Part shown: positions 17,561-27,600 of the stretch, in pieces
Layout of the letters: every line of letters starts with the position of its first letter
Numbering within the stretch: the stretch's first letter is position 1
Source of the DNA: Calditrichaceae bacterium
GTDB taxonomy: Bacteria; Calditrichota; Calditrichia; RBG-13-44-9; J075
Reading direction: 5' to 3'
DNA length: 62,538 bases
NCBI GenBank assembly: GCA_013360445.1
Contig: JABWBP010000016.1
Coordinates: 120,404 to 182,941 of the forward strand
Position numbers and translations under genes: made by a program
Notes under the pieces: generated by a model
Told to the model about the DNA's origin: nothing
Databases searched by the model: none
The model's input: only the letters and a program-made list of their open reading frames with translations

Positions 17561-19363
17561 ATGTCGGCCAAAAACTTATTTTCTGTATTGTCGATTATTA
17601 TCTTTTGTTTAACTATCCGTAGCATGGCGCAACAGGTCACCATCGATTGGAAACTCTACACCATCACCCGGGTGCGGCAGGTGATTACCAATACCGGCAG
17701 CCTGAACGCCAAAGCGCCGGATGACCGCTTCTATAATTACCCGCGTCTGGTCAACTGCGAGTTTCCCCCCGGCAGCTTCGAGGAGCACCTCACCGAGGGC
17801 GGCATCTGGATCGGCGCGGTGGTGGGCAGCGACTCCCTGGTCTCGATAACCGAAGGGGAGGTATCCGACCGGGAATTTTTTGCCAGCGACGAACCCTGGG
17901 ATACCGTCTGGGTGGTGAACCGCGCCGACACCGTGGATATTCCCTACTGGCCGGGCTACGTGGGAATTTCCGACCAGGATTTAATCTGCCGTTATAACGA
18001 TTACGGGCCGGCCAGCCTGCGGATTACCAATCATCGCCCCTTATTCATCGACGTGATCCAGACCAGCTACGCCTGGACCACTTTCCCGTTCGACCAGTTT
18101 TTGGTATTCCGCTACTACATCATTCCCCGGCAAACCGATTTGCAGCAGGTCTATTTGAGCAGTTGGATCAACGGGAACGTGGGCAACTACCGGGATGAAT
18201 CCTTCGGGTTGGACGACGTTACTTACGCCCGGCAGAACGGGTTGCTGCAAATTTGCGAAGACCTTCCCGGCGGAACTGACGGAACCGCCTTCAGCCCGGT
18301 GGCGACGAAGATATATCCCCCGGAGAACCCTTCCGGCCCGCTTCAGACCACCTTCATCTGGTACAACGGGCGGCAGACCGGGCTGCCGGGGCAGGATAAT
18401 CTCCGCTACGCCCAGATGTCCGACGGGAGGATCATGCTCCCGCAAAGCTCTTCGGGGGACGGCACCAAATCCATGATCTCCGTGGGGCCTTACCAGGTCA
18501 ACGTCGGCGACACCCTGGAATTCATCGTGGCTTTGATTTTGGGGGAAGGCGCGGCGGGGGTGCTGGAAAATGCCGACCGGGTCGATTCCCTCAAGACCAA
18601 AGGTTTCCGCACCCCCTCCCCGCCTCCCTCCCCGCCCTTGCGGATCACCCGCAGGAGCCATACGGTGTCCCTGGATTGGGAACCACTACCCGGGGAGGTA
18701 AACCCGGAAATCTATGAAGACCCCTTCCGGGGGGACGGTGTTCTCCGCCCCTTCGAAGGATACCGGGTGTATAAAAGCACCCAGAGCGCCGCCGGTCCCT
18801 GGACCCTGTTGGCGGAATTCGACATCCCCGGCAATGATTTCGGGCCGAATACCGGCTTGCAGTATGAATTCAGCGACGTGGGTTTGTTGGACTATTTTGA
18901 ATACTTCTATACCGTCACGGCGTTTTCCCTGCCGGATACCACCACCGGTTTCCCCTCCCAGGAATCCAGCCGCGACGTGATCGCAAAGACCGCCACCCCG
19001 GGGCCGGAACCCCGGGAGCAGGTCGGAAAAGTCGCGGTAGTGCCCAATCCCTATCGCGGCGACATCGCTTATTACGGCTTCAATCCCCCCTGGGAAAGGC
19101 CGGATCCCTCCCGGAACGTGTGGCTGGAGCAGGACCGGCGTATTTTGTTCATCAATCTGCCGGAACAGTGCGAAATCAAGGTTTACACCCTGGCCGGCGA
19201 CCTGGTAACCACCTTATCCCACAACGACCCGGTGCAAGGGTATGAATCCTGGAACCTGGTATCCGGTATCGGCCAGGCCATTTCCAGCGGGATTTATTTA
19301 TTCACTGTAGAAGACCGGCGCAGCGGAGAAGTGCAGGTAGGCAAGTTTGTAATCATAAAATAA
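17561..19363 (+). CDS. Secreted Fn3/FlgD-like protein, first of three tandem paralogues
   Basis: A 600-residue exported protein with a signal peptide ending around SMAQ. It has an N-terminal conserved region (TIDWKLYTITRVRQVITNTG; EGGIWIGAVVGSD; PYWPGYVGISDQDLICRY), a fibronectin-type-III-like domain at about 365-470 (PFEGYRVYKSTQSAAGPWTL) and a C-terminal FlgD/sorting-like domain (VVPNPYRGDIAYYG ... SGIYLFTVEDRRSGEVQVGKF). The tail differs from the 'NPFNP' form but has the same layout. It shares the whole plan with the next two genes. Its role is unknown; position before a PorV-type protein supports secretion to the surface. Confidence 0.82.
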   Translation: MSAKNLFSVLSIIIFCLTIRSMAQQVTIDWKLYTITRVRQVITNTGSLNAKAPDDRFYNYPRLVNCEFPPGSFEEHLTEGGIWIGAVVGSDSLVSITEGEVSDREFFASDEPWDTVWVVNRADTVDIPYWPGYVGISDQDLICRYNDYGPASLRITNHRPLFIDVIQTSYAWTTFPFDQFLVFRYYIIPRQTDLQQVYLSSWINGNVGNYRDESFGLDDVTYARQNGLLQICEDLPGGTDGTAFSPVATKIYPPENPSGPLQTTFIWYNGRQTGLPGQDNLRYAQMSDGRIMLPQSSSGDGTKSMISVGPYQVNVGDTLEFIVALILGEGAAGVLENADRVDSLKTKGFRTPSPPPSPPLRITRRSHTVSLDWEPLPGEVNPEIYEDPFRGDGVLRPFEGYRVYKSTQSAAGPWTLLAEFDIPGNDFGPNTGLQYEFSDVGLLDYFEYFYTVTAFSLPDTTTGFPSQESSRDVIAKTATPGPEPREQVGKVAVVPNPYRGDIAYYGFNPPWERPDPSRNVWLEQDRRILFINLPEQCEIKVYTLAGDLVTTLSHNDPVQGYESWNLVSGIGQAISSGIYLFTVEDRRSGEVQVGKFVIIK

Positions 19364-19376
19364 CCGTTACTATTCA

Positions 19377-19530
19377 GCCACAGAGGTCACAGAGAAAGAA
19401 TTTAAGACTCTCAGAATCATTATTCTTGTATATGGAACATTTTTTTCTAATAAAGGGGTTTGTTACCTGAATAGTTACAAATAACCAAGGTAAATAAAGA
19501 CCTCGAAGGTTTAAAAAACCCTTTGAGGTC
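19377..19530. repeat. Nonamer fragment, inverted-repeat arm and GACCTC palindrome
   Basis: The gap holds a CCACAGAGGTCACAGAGA stretch (9-base period), a TATGGAACATTTTTTTCTA segment near 19435 whose reverse complement recurs near 21592, and a palindrome from GACCTCGAAGG to CCCTTTGAGGTC at 19499-19530. The palindrome is a diverged copy of the one at 45965-45997. Confidence 0.65.
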
Positions 19531-19547
19531 TAAAAACCGAGGACGAG

Positions 19548-21401
19548 ATGCGGGAATCTGTTAAAAGATTTATTCTGATCGCTGCCATACTGATTGCAGG
19601 AAAGACCTTATTTGCCCAGGAAGTCTCCTTAGACTGGAAATTACACGACGTGGGCAAGGTGCGGGAATTGATTACCAATGTGGGCAGCCTGTGGCCCACC
19701 TCTGCCTTGTGGAATAGTTATCCGGGGTTGATTTATTGCGAGTTTCCTCCCAACGCGAGCGAGGAGCACATCGGGGAAGGAGGCATTTGGGTGGGCGCGA
19801 TTGTGGGCAGCGACACCTTAGTTTCCGTCACCACGGGCTGGAATTCCACCCAGGAATTCTTCCCCGGCAGCGAACCGTGGGATACCATTTGGGTGGTCAA
19901 CAAATTAGATACCGTGGATATCCCCTACTGGCCGGGCTACGTGGGAAAATCCGACCAGGATTTTGTGTGCCGCTACAGCGATTATAACCTTACCAACATT
20001 ACCAATCACTTTCCCCTCTACTTAGATGTGATCCAGGTGAGCCACGCCTGGAGCTCTAAGCCGTTGGACGAGATTATCATTTATGAATTTCACCTCGTTC
20101 CCACCCGGAACAATTTGCAGCAAGTCTATATCGCGTACTGGTTAGACGGCAACGTGGGGTTTTGCACCGCCTGCCGCAGCAACTACGGCTTCGGGCGGGA
20201 CGACGTCTCGCACTACGATTCGCTTCAGCACTTTGGGGTGGCGGTGGATATACCCGGCGGGGAAGACGGTACTGCCATCAGCCCGATCGGGATGAAAATC
20301 TATTTGCCGGATGAAATTCCGGGGAATACGCTGAACTGGACTTTCAACTGGTATCCCGGCGGGGGAGTACCCGGCCCGGACGGTTTGCGCTACGCGGACA
20401 TGGCCGCGGACCTGATTATGGAGAACCAGCAAAGTCCCCTCAACGGTTCGCAATTCATTATTTCTTTTGGGCCGCTGGACCTGGCCGTGGGAGATACGCT
20501 CTCCTTTTTTGTCGCCCAGGTAATGGGGTCGGCCCGGTTGATCGGCGGGGAGATAACCGACGTGGATGGGCCGGATGTCAATCGCTTTTCCGATAATCGC
20601 CAGGTAGCAGACCTGGCCATTGCCAATGAGTTCAAATTCCCCTCTCCCCCGCCCCCGCCGCCCCTGCGGGTGGATATCAGCAGCGGGCAAGTGCAGCTCC
20701 GCTGGGACGCCCGTCCCGGCGACCGGGATCCGGAAACCTACCAGGACCCCTACCGCGCCGACGGCGCCCAGCAGCCTTTCGAAGGTTACCGGATTTACAA
20801 GAGCACCCAGAGCGCCACCGGCCCCTGGACCCTGCTGGCGGAGTATGATATCGCCGGAAACGAATTCGGCGCCAATGCGGGGCTGGCGCACGAATTCACC
20901 AATACCGGCCTGTTAGACTATTTCGAGTATTTCTATTCCGTCACCGCCTTCTCCAAACCGGATACCGGCTACCCCATTCCGGGGGGATTTCCTTCTCAGG
21001 AATCCAGCCGGAACGCAAACGCGATCAAAGTAGTGCCGGGGCCGGATCCCCAGGAGAACATCGGCAAGGTCTCCGTGGTGCCCAATCCCTATCGCGGCGA
21101 CATCGCTTATTACGGTTTCAACCCTCCCTGGGAGAAACCGGATCCCACCCGCAAAATCTGGCTGGAGCAGGACCGCCTGATCCTGTTCATCAACCTGCCG
21201 CAGCAGTGCGAAATCAGAGTCTATACCCTGGCGGGAGATCTGGTAACCACCCTTTTCCACAACGATCCGGTAAAGGGGTACGAAAGCTGGAACCTTACCT
21301 CCTCCATCGGTCAGGCGATTTCCAGCGGCATTTATCTTTTTACCGTGAAAGATCAGCGCAGCGGGGAGGTGCAGGTGGGCAAGTTTGTAATCATAAAATA
21401 A
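19548..21401 (+). CDS. Secreted Fn3/FlgD-like protein, second of three tandem paralogues
   Basis: The 617-residue product starts behind GAGGA and has a signal peptide (LIAAILIAGKTLFAQ). It parallels its neighbours: SLDWKLHDVGKVRELITNVG, PYWPGYVGKSDQDFVCRYSD, an Fn3-like domain with FEGYRIYKSTQSATGPWTLL, and a C-terminal domain (VSVVPNPYRGDIAYYGFNPP ... ISSGIYLFTVKD). The final third is much more similar to the first paralogue than the central part, consistent with duplication followed by divergence of the surface-exposed region. A Cys pair (CTACRS) near residue 204 is unique to this copy. Function unknown. Confidence 0.82.
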   Translation: MRESVKRFILIAAILIAGKTLFAQEVSLDWKLHDVGKVRELITNVGSLWPTSALWNSYPGLIYCEFPPNASEEHIGEGGIWVGAIVGSDTLVSVTTGWNSTQEFFPGSEPWDTIWVVNKLDTVDIPYWPGYVGKSDQDFVCRYSDYNLTNITNHFPLYLDVIQVSHAWSSKPLDEIIIYEFHLVPTRNNLQQVYIAYWLDGNVGFCTACRSNYGFGRDDVSHYDSLQHFGVAVDIPGGEDGTAISPIGMKIYLPDEIPGNTLNWTFNWYPGGGVPGPDGLRYADMAADLIMENQQSPLNGSQFIISFGPLDLAVGDTLSFFVAQVMGSARLIGGEITDVDGPDVNRFSDNRQVADLAIANEFKFPSPPPPPPLRVDISSGQVQLRWDARPGDRDPETYQDPYRADGAQQPFEGYRIYKSTQSATGPWTLLAEYDIAGNEFGANAGLAHEFTNTGLLDYFEYFYSVTAFSKPDTGYPIPGGFPSQESSRNANAIKVVPGPDPQENIGKVSVVPNPYRGDIAYYGFNPPWEKPDPTRKIWLEQDRLILFINLPQQCEIRVYTLAGDLVTTLFHNDPVKGYESWNLTSSIGQAISSGIYLFTVKDQRSGEVQVGKFVIIK

Positions 21402-21634
21402 TCGTAACTATTCAGGCATTTTGCCACAGAGGCCACAGAGAGCACAGAGACATAAAAAAATTCCTAATCAAATCACAAATACAGGGATATAAGGCTCTAA
21501 ATACAAATAATCGTAACTATTCAGGCATTTTGCCACAGAGGTCACAGAGCACACAGAGACATGGAAAAATTTGTTGAACAAACCCCTCTTGTAGAAAAAA
21601 TGTTCCATAAAGGTTTTGGAAACCTTTGAGGTCT
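21402..21634 (+). repeat. Duplicated segment with nonamer CACAGAG arrays and truncated palindrome
   Basis: A segment beginning ATCGTAACTATTCAGGCA appears at about 21402 and again at about 21509, each running into CCACAGAGG/CACAGAGAG-type 9-base repeats. A related, shorter copy follows the previous paralogue at 19363. At 21609-21634 lies AAAGGTTTTGGAAACCTTT followed by GAGGTCT, a copy of the 45965 palindrome lacking its outer left arm. The 258-bp gap holds no gene. Confidence 0.7.
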
Positions 21635-21659
21635 GCACTAACAAAATTGGAGTTGCACT

Positions 21660-23546
21660 ATGAATAAATTGCTGCTCCTCTGTTTCCGCCGGCTTTTTTT
21701 GATATGTTTCTGCCTGCTGGCAGTTCTCTCGATTAGCGGGCTGGCCGATCCGGATAAAATTGCCGGGAACACTCCCTTCGCCGGCTTCAACAAACCCGCC
21801 CAGGGGATTACCCTGGACTGGAAAATCCATGACGTGGGCAAAATCCGCCAGGTGGTTACCAACATCGGCGGAATCAACGCCTATACCGGGCACTATGCCC
21901 CGCTGTTCAATTATCCCTATTTATTCAACAGCGAATACGTGCCCACCGGCAGCACCGTGAAGGAAGAGCATATCTTTGAATCGGGCCTGCGCATCGGGGC
22001 GCTGGTGGGAGGCGATACCCTGATGTCCATTACCAACTGGAATAACCAGCACCAGTTCTATGAATTCTGGCCCACTGCCGCCGAATACGATTCCATTTGG
22101 GAGGTTCTCCAGGGCGATACCGTGGATATTCCTTACTGGCCGGGGTACGTGGGAATCTCGGACCAGGATTTCATTTGCCGTTACAGCGACTATAACCTCA
22201 CCAATATCTCGCTGCATACCCCCCTGTATGTGGACGTAATCCAGACCAGCCACGCCTGGGCCAATTTCCCGCTCGATAAGGTGATTGTCTATCAATATTA
22301 TATCGTACCGACCCGGTTTGATTTGAATCAAGCTTATATTTCATATATGCTCCAGGGCAATGTCGGGGATTTCCAATCCGGGGGATTTGCCACGGACGAT
22401 GATGACGTGGCCGGCTATATTCCGGCGCACAATATGGGAATCATCGAAGACCTGCCCGGCGGGACGGACGGTACCGCCCTGAGCCAGATCGCCATGAAAG
22501 TGTTCCCTCCCGACGGCTACAGCGGAACCCTCTACTGGACCTTCAACTGGTACGATCATCACCACAATACCCCGATGCGCGACCAGCTTGCTTACGATCA
22601 ACAGATGGTTAAGCATACCATCATGCAAAACCAGGTGGTGGGCGGGCAATCTATCTTTTGCATATCTTTCGGGCCTTTCAACCTGGCAGTGGGAGATACG
22701 CTTCATTTCCGGGTAGCGGAAATTATCGAGGAGGGGATTGACGAGATTATGAACGCTGCGGAAACCCTCGACCGCCTGGTAGCCCAGGGCTTCAAACTGC
22801 CCAAAGCGCCTCCCCAGCCGCCGTTGCGGGCGGAAATCCGCAGCCACGAAATCAGTTTAGACTGGCGACCCCAGCCGGGAGCCAACCCGGAAGATTATAC
22901 CGATCCCAACCGTTCGGATGGTATCGAAAAGCCCTTTGAGGGCTACCGGGTTTATAAAAGCACCCAGGGCATCACCGGGCCGTGGACCTTATTGGCGGAA
23001 TATGATCTCATCAATGATATCGGTTTCAATACCGGCATTCCCCCGGACTACCACATTAACGATACCGGCTTGCTGGATTATGTGGATTATTTCTATTCCA
23101 TCACGGCCTACTCCCGGGCAGATACCGTGCTGCCCTGGCCTTCCCTGGAATCCAGCATCAACAACAACGCCATCCAGGTAACGCCGGGACCGGATCCCAG
23201 ACCCAAAGTGGGAGAAGTAAGCGTGGTGCCCAATCCCTACCGCGGCGACATAAATTACAACGCCTTCGATCCCAGTTGGGAGAAAAACCCGCCCGGCCGC
23301 CAGTGGATGGAACAGGATCGTCGCATTCTTTTCATCAACCTGCCGGAGGAGTGCGAGATCAAGATCTACACCTTAGCCGGCGACCTGGTGGATACCATCG
23401 CGCACAGTAACCCCGTGGCAGGGTTCGAGGGCTGGAACCTGACCTCCTCCATCGGGCAGGCGGTTTCCAGCGGTATTTATCTGTTTACGGTGAAAGACCA
23501 CCGCAACGGCGAGGTGCAGGTGGGCAAATTCGTGATTCTGAAATAA
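21660..23546 (+). CDS. Secreted Fn3/FlgD-like protein, third of three tandem paralogues
   Basis: The 628-residue product has a signal peptide (LICFCLLAVLSISGLA). Conserved blocks are TLDWKIHDVGKIRQVVTNIG, FESGLRIGALVGGD, PYWPGYVGISDQDFICRYSD, an Fn3-like domain (FEGYRVYKSTQGITGPWTLL) and the C-terminal domain (VSVVPNPYRGDINYNAFD ... VSSGIYLFTVKDHRNGEVQV). It is the most diverged of the three in the tail, where AYYGFNPPWE is replaced. The PorV-like gene begins 18 bases downstream, so the two are almost surely co-transcribed. Function unknown. Confidence 0.82.
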   Translation: MNKLLLLCFRRLFLICFCLLAVLSISGLADPDKIAGNTPFAGFNKPAQGITLDWKIHDVGKIRQVVTNIGGINAYTGHYAPLFNYPYLFNSEYVPTGSTVKEEHIFESGLRIGALVGGDTLMSITNWNNQHQFYEFWPTAAEYDSIWEVLQGDTVDIPYWPGYVGISDQDFICRYSDYNLTNISLHTPLYVDVIQTSHAWANFPLDKVIVYQYYIVPTRFDLNQAYISYMLQGNVGDFQSGGFATDDDDVAGYIPAHNMGIIEDLPGGTDGTALSQIAMKVFPPDGYSGTLYWTFNWYDHHHNTPMRDQLAYDQQMVKHTIMQNQVVGGQSIFCISFGPFNLAVGDTLHFRVAEIIEEGIDEIMNAAETLDRLVAQGFKLPKAPPQPPLRAEIRSHEISLDWRPQPGANPEDYTDPNRSDGIEKPFEGYRVYKSTQGITGPWTLLAEYDLINDIGFNTGIPPDYHINDTGLLDYVDYFYSITAYSRADTVLPWPSLESSINNNAIQVTPGPDPRPKVGEVSVVPNPYRGDINYNAFDPSWEKNPPGRQWMEQDRRILFINLPEECEIKIYTLAGDLVDTIAHSNPVAGFEGWNLTSSIGQAVSSGIYLFTVKDHRNGEVQVGKFVILK

Positions 23547-23564
23547 TGTAAGGAGTGCTCCGCT

Positions 23565-24485
23565 ATGTTACGGAACGTATGGATTATCGCTCTGTTTTTA
23601 CCGGGACTGCTCCTGGCGCAGTATTCCCGCCCGGGCAGCGCCGACGCGCAGTTTCTGAAAATCGGGGTTAGCCCCCGCGGTACCGGCCTGGGCGACGCCT
23701 ATATTTCCTGCGTGGAAGGGGCGGAAGCGGCTTACTATAACCCTGCCGCCCTGGCCTGGCTCAAAGGAACCGACGTGGTTTTCAACCACACCGAGTGGTT
23801 TGCGGAGATCAACCATGAATTCGCCGCCATCGCCCATACTTTCGGCACCTTAGGAACCGCCGCCCTCTCCGTGACCGCCCTCTATACCGACGAAATGAAG
23901 GTCACCACCCCCTTGCAGCCGGACGGTACCGGGGAAACCTTCTACGCCGGGAATTATCGCCTGGGGTTAAGCCTTGCCCGGTTCCTCACCGACCGGGTGA
24001 CCATCGGGGGTACGGTCAACTACATTCACATGAGCCTCTATTCCGATTTCACCGCCAATGCGATCGCCGGCGACATCGCCCTGATGTACGTCACCGATTT
24101 CCGGGGATTCAGCTTCGGGATGAAGTTTGCCAATTTCGGCTCGGAGTTGAAATTTGTCAACGAATCCTACCCCCTGCCGACCAATTTTACCTTCGGGTTG
24201 AGCATGAACGCCATCGAAGCCGGCAGCCAGCAGCTTTTAGTCAGCGTGTCCGCCATCAAACCGAATGACGAGGAACCTTTGGGGCAGGTCGGCGGGGAAT
24301 GGAACTGGCAAAAGACCCTCTTCCTGCGCGCCGGTTACCAGGTCAATCACGACGTGGCGACCTACTCCTTAGGCGCGGGCGTGCGGGTGAATATCCTCCA
24401 ACGCGGTTTAAATGTCGATTATTCCATGAGCGAATTCAGCCTGTTGGGGTTCGCGCACCGCTTCGGGCTGGGCATCCGGCTATGA
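23565..24485 (+). CDS. PorV/PorQ-family outer membrane protein
   Basis: The 306-residue protein has a signal peptide (IIALFLPGLLLAQ) and the family's N-terminal pattern FLKIGVSPRGTGLGDAYISC followed by EAAYYNPAALAW. The remainder alternates as barrel strands and ends FGLGIRL. The family is related to FadL-type barrels; PorV carries type IX cargo to the attachment complex after transport. AAGGAG lies eight bases before the ATG. Linkage to three proteins with FlgD-like tails supports a secretion role, although many FCB genomes hold several such paralogues with unproven duties. Confidence 0.85.
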   Translation: MLRNVWIIALFLPGLLLAQYSRPGSADAQFLKIGVSPRGTGLGDAYISCVEGAEAAYYNPAALAWLKGTDVVFNHTEWFAEINHEFAAIAHTFGTLGTAALSVTALYTDEMKVTTPLQPDGTGETFYAGNYRLGLSLARFLTDRVTIGGTVNYIHMSLYSDFTANAIAGDIALMYVTDFRGFSFGMKFANFGSELKFVNESYPLPTNFTFGLSMNAIEAGSQQLLVSVSAIKPNDEEPLGQVGGEWNWQKTLFLRAGYQVNHDVATYSLGAGVRVNILQRGLNVDYSMSEFSLLGFAHRFGLGIRL

Positions 24486-24497
24486 TTTTCTGGCGGG

Positions 24498-24650
24498 AAG
24501 GGGCGGATGGGCGGATGGGTGGTTGGATGGCTGGATGGTTGGACGGGTGATTGATGTGGAGAACTTGGAATTTTATAGTCATTCAACCATTTAACCATCC
24601 AGCCATTTAGCCATCCAACCATTTAACCATCCAGCCATCCAACCATTTAC
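24498..24650. repeat. Inverted pair of heptamer/octamer-like arrays (locus B)
   Basis: The left arm at 24498-24551 is a run of GGATGGGC/GGATGGTT-type units; the right arm at 24580-24650 is a run of CCATTTAA/CCATCCAG-type units, its reverse complement. A core of about 28 bases (GGAGAACTTGGAATTTTATA) separates them. The whole lies between porV and the GH63-like gene. Folded, the transcript would form one long imperfect stem. Confidence 0.8.
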
Positions 24651-24677
24651 TCCCCCAGCCCATCATCTCCGGAGGAA

Positions 24678-27600
24678 ATGTTGGTTAAGCCTTTCATTAT
24701 TTTCTGCATTCTGGGGTGGGCGTTCCTCCCGCATGCTTCCCGCGCCCAGCCCTTTCTTTCCAACCTCTCTGCCACAAAAAACGACCCGGTTTATACCACT
24801 TACGCTGCAGCATTGGAGCGCTCGGAATTTATTCTCGATGAAGGCTACCAGTTCGTATGGTATGATCCTCAGCGGGGAATCAATTTCGAGACCGACCAGG
24901 CCGGCAGCCTCTGCCTTGCTTTCAAACGGAACGGGGAGGTGCGTTATTTTTTGAACCAGATGCACGCAGAGCCGGTTTTGACCACATCCTACAGCGACCT
25001 GGTAAAATATTTTTACTACCCTTTCGCGGATATCCGGGTGGAAATCTTTTTACTGGTGTACAGCTCCCGCATCGCCATTCAGGATATAGTCATTCATAAT
25101 GAAGGTTTTGATACCGCACAGGCGAGCGTTTACCCTTTTTTGCACCACGGCAGCGATGAATTGACGGACGTCGCGCTTCTCCCCGAACAGGACGGCTTCA
25201 TCTTCCGGCACTCCGAGCCGCCGGACGGTTGGACCGTCAGCCACGGGGTTCCCTACCAGGAAGAGGTGCGCAATGTGTACCTGCTGGACCGCCCCGCGGA
25301 TGCCTGGGGCGCTTATACGGAACTGGGTATCCTCGCGCCTGTTCCCGCGGCGCTGAACCTCCGGGTAAAAAACGCTTCTCGCCAGGGGTTGGACAACTAC
25401 TGCGTGGAATGGGGGCTGGTTTATCACTCCGACGGAACCCTGTGCTACCACGTCCCGCCGCAGGCGCAGCAAATCGTGCTGCATAACGGCAGCGACGCGG
25501 AAATTCTCACCGAAGCCGCGCCCAAATGGGGCGACCCGGATCCCAATATTCCCGGAAACGGCTACCAGGGCTGCGAGTTGGGGCACTTCGATAACCCGCC
25601 CATCGCGCCGGGGGACTCCTTCCAGTTGATCTTTACCTGTCTGGCGAGCGGCGAGCAGGGCGTTGGCCGGGGAGTGATTCCAGCGGTTCTTCCGGCGCCG
25701 GGGGGCGTGAATGTGAATATTCAGTTGAGCGCCGCGCCTCATCCCCCGGTTCCGCAGCAATTCTCCGCCACGTTCGTGGGCAACCACACCGCTATTTTTC
25801 GCTGGCATCCGGAACCGGGCTGCAGCTACGCTCTCTATCGCCGCAACGCTCTCATCGAAAAAGGGGAATATGACCGCATCGCGGAAGGAATTACGGATTC
25901 GGTCTGGGTGGATTTCGGCCTCGATCCCAACCAGCGTTACGGGTACATTCTAACTGCCCGCGATAACGCCGGAAATTTTTCCGGCCACTCTATCGAAGTA
26001 ACCAACCTGGAGGGGAATTCCTTTTTCGAGGACGTGCAAAATGATTTCTTATCCAACCTGATCCAGTCCGGGGAGGTTACCGTGGCGGCGCTGCAAAAAA
26101 ATGTCGCCGTCGCGCCGGGTGAGAGCGCCCCTTTGCGCATCATTCGCGGGGTAATTGAGGACCATGGCGACGTGCAGAGCCTGATCCAGCAGTGCCGCTC
26201 GCTGCGCACCCTGGATTTGCAGCCCTTCGTGCAGGCCGACGAGCAGCTCTACGGCAACATTCCCCAACTCACTTTCACCAATCCCGATTACGAAATGCTC
26301 TACTGGAACGCATTCTCCCTGATCCGCCAGTGCATGCTGCCGCCGGAGGGAGAATGCTCGTACAACTACTACGTGTTTTCCCGGGAACCCACCTGGGGCT
26401 GGGGGCACGGCGGGCAGGTCTTCCACGAGAGCCTGGCCATGCTGGCGTATGTTTTCATGGATTCCCCCGGCGCCATGAACTCCCAGCGGGTTTACCTGGA
26501 GCGGCAGTGGAACGACGGCTACATCAATTACCGCACCGGGCCGTACCTGAACGAAACCATCCCCTTTAACGGCCAGCACACCACCTCCGCGCCCTGGTAT
26601 AACTGGGAGAATTGGGAAATTTCCCAGGCCGGCGGGGACGCCGCCTTCCTCGCCGAAGCATATCAATCCGGCAAAAAGTTCTATAACTACTGGCTGGCCA
26701 ACCGCGACGCCGACGACGATGGTCTGTGCGAATGGGGCGCCCACGCGGTGCTGGAGTGCGTACGCGACGGGCTGGCGGTGATCTGGGACCAGGTAGGCTG
26801 GCCGGGCAATTTCGAGTGCTTAGATTTGAATGTGATGCTGGTGAACGAGGCGCGTTCCTTAGCGGAAATGGCGCAGGAATTAGGTTACGCAAATGAATAC
26901 CAGTTTTGGATGGAAGAGGCGAATGCGCGAAGCGCTTTGATCAACCAATACATGTGGGATGCGGAAACCGGTTTTTATTACCACGTGGACAAAACCGACC
27001 ATGATTTCACGTTTAACGCTCCGAATGATTTGAAGCGCATGGAGATCATTGGATTTCTGCCCCTGTGGGCGGGGGTTGCTTCCCCGCAGCAGGCGGCGCA
27101 ATTGCTGCAGCATCTCGCCAATCCTGCCAAATTCTGGCGCAATTACGGCATTCCTACCCTCGCTGCGGATGACAGCTACTACAATCCCCTGGGCTACTGG
27201 AACGGCCCGGTGTGGGTGGAGTGGCAGTATTTGATTTTTCGCGGGCTGCTGCGCTACGGGTACGTGAACGAGGCCCGCCAGTTGGCGGAGAAAGTTTTTG
27301 ATAACGTCATTCATCAGCTGAAAACCAACCATTGGTTCTGGGAATTATACAGTCCCGATGCGTACCAGGCCGGGCATCATAAAACCTACATCTGGAGCGG
27401 GCTGGCGGCGCGAATGCTGATCGATCTGGAAAATTATCCCCAGGGAAGCGAACCGGCGGCGGCGAATGCGCGCCCGCAGGGGTTTGAATTGCGGCAGAAC
27501 TATCCCAATCCATTCAACCCAACCACAGCGATCAGCTATCAGCTATCCCCAATGGGGCAGGCAGCCCTCAGTGATGTGCAATTAACGGTGTATAACTTAC

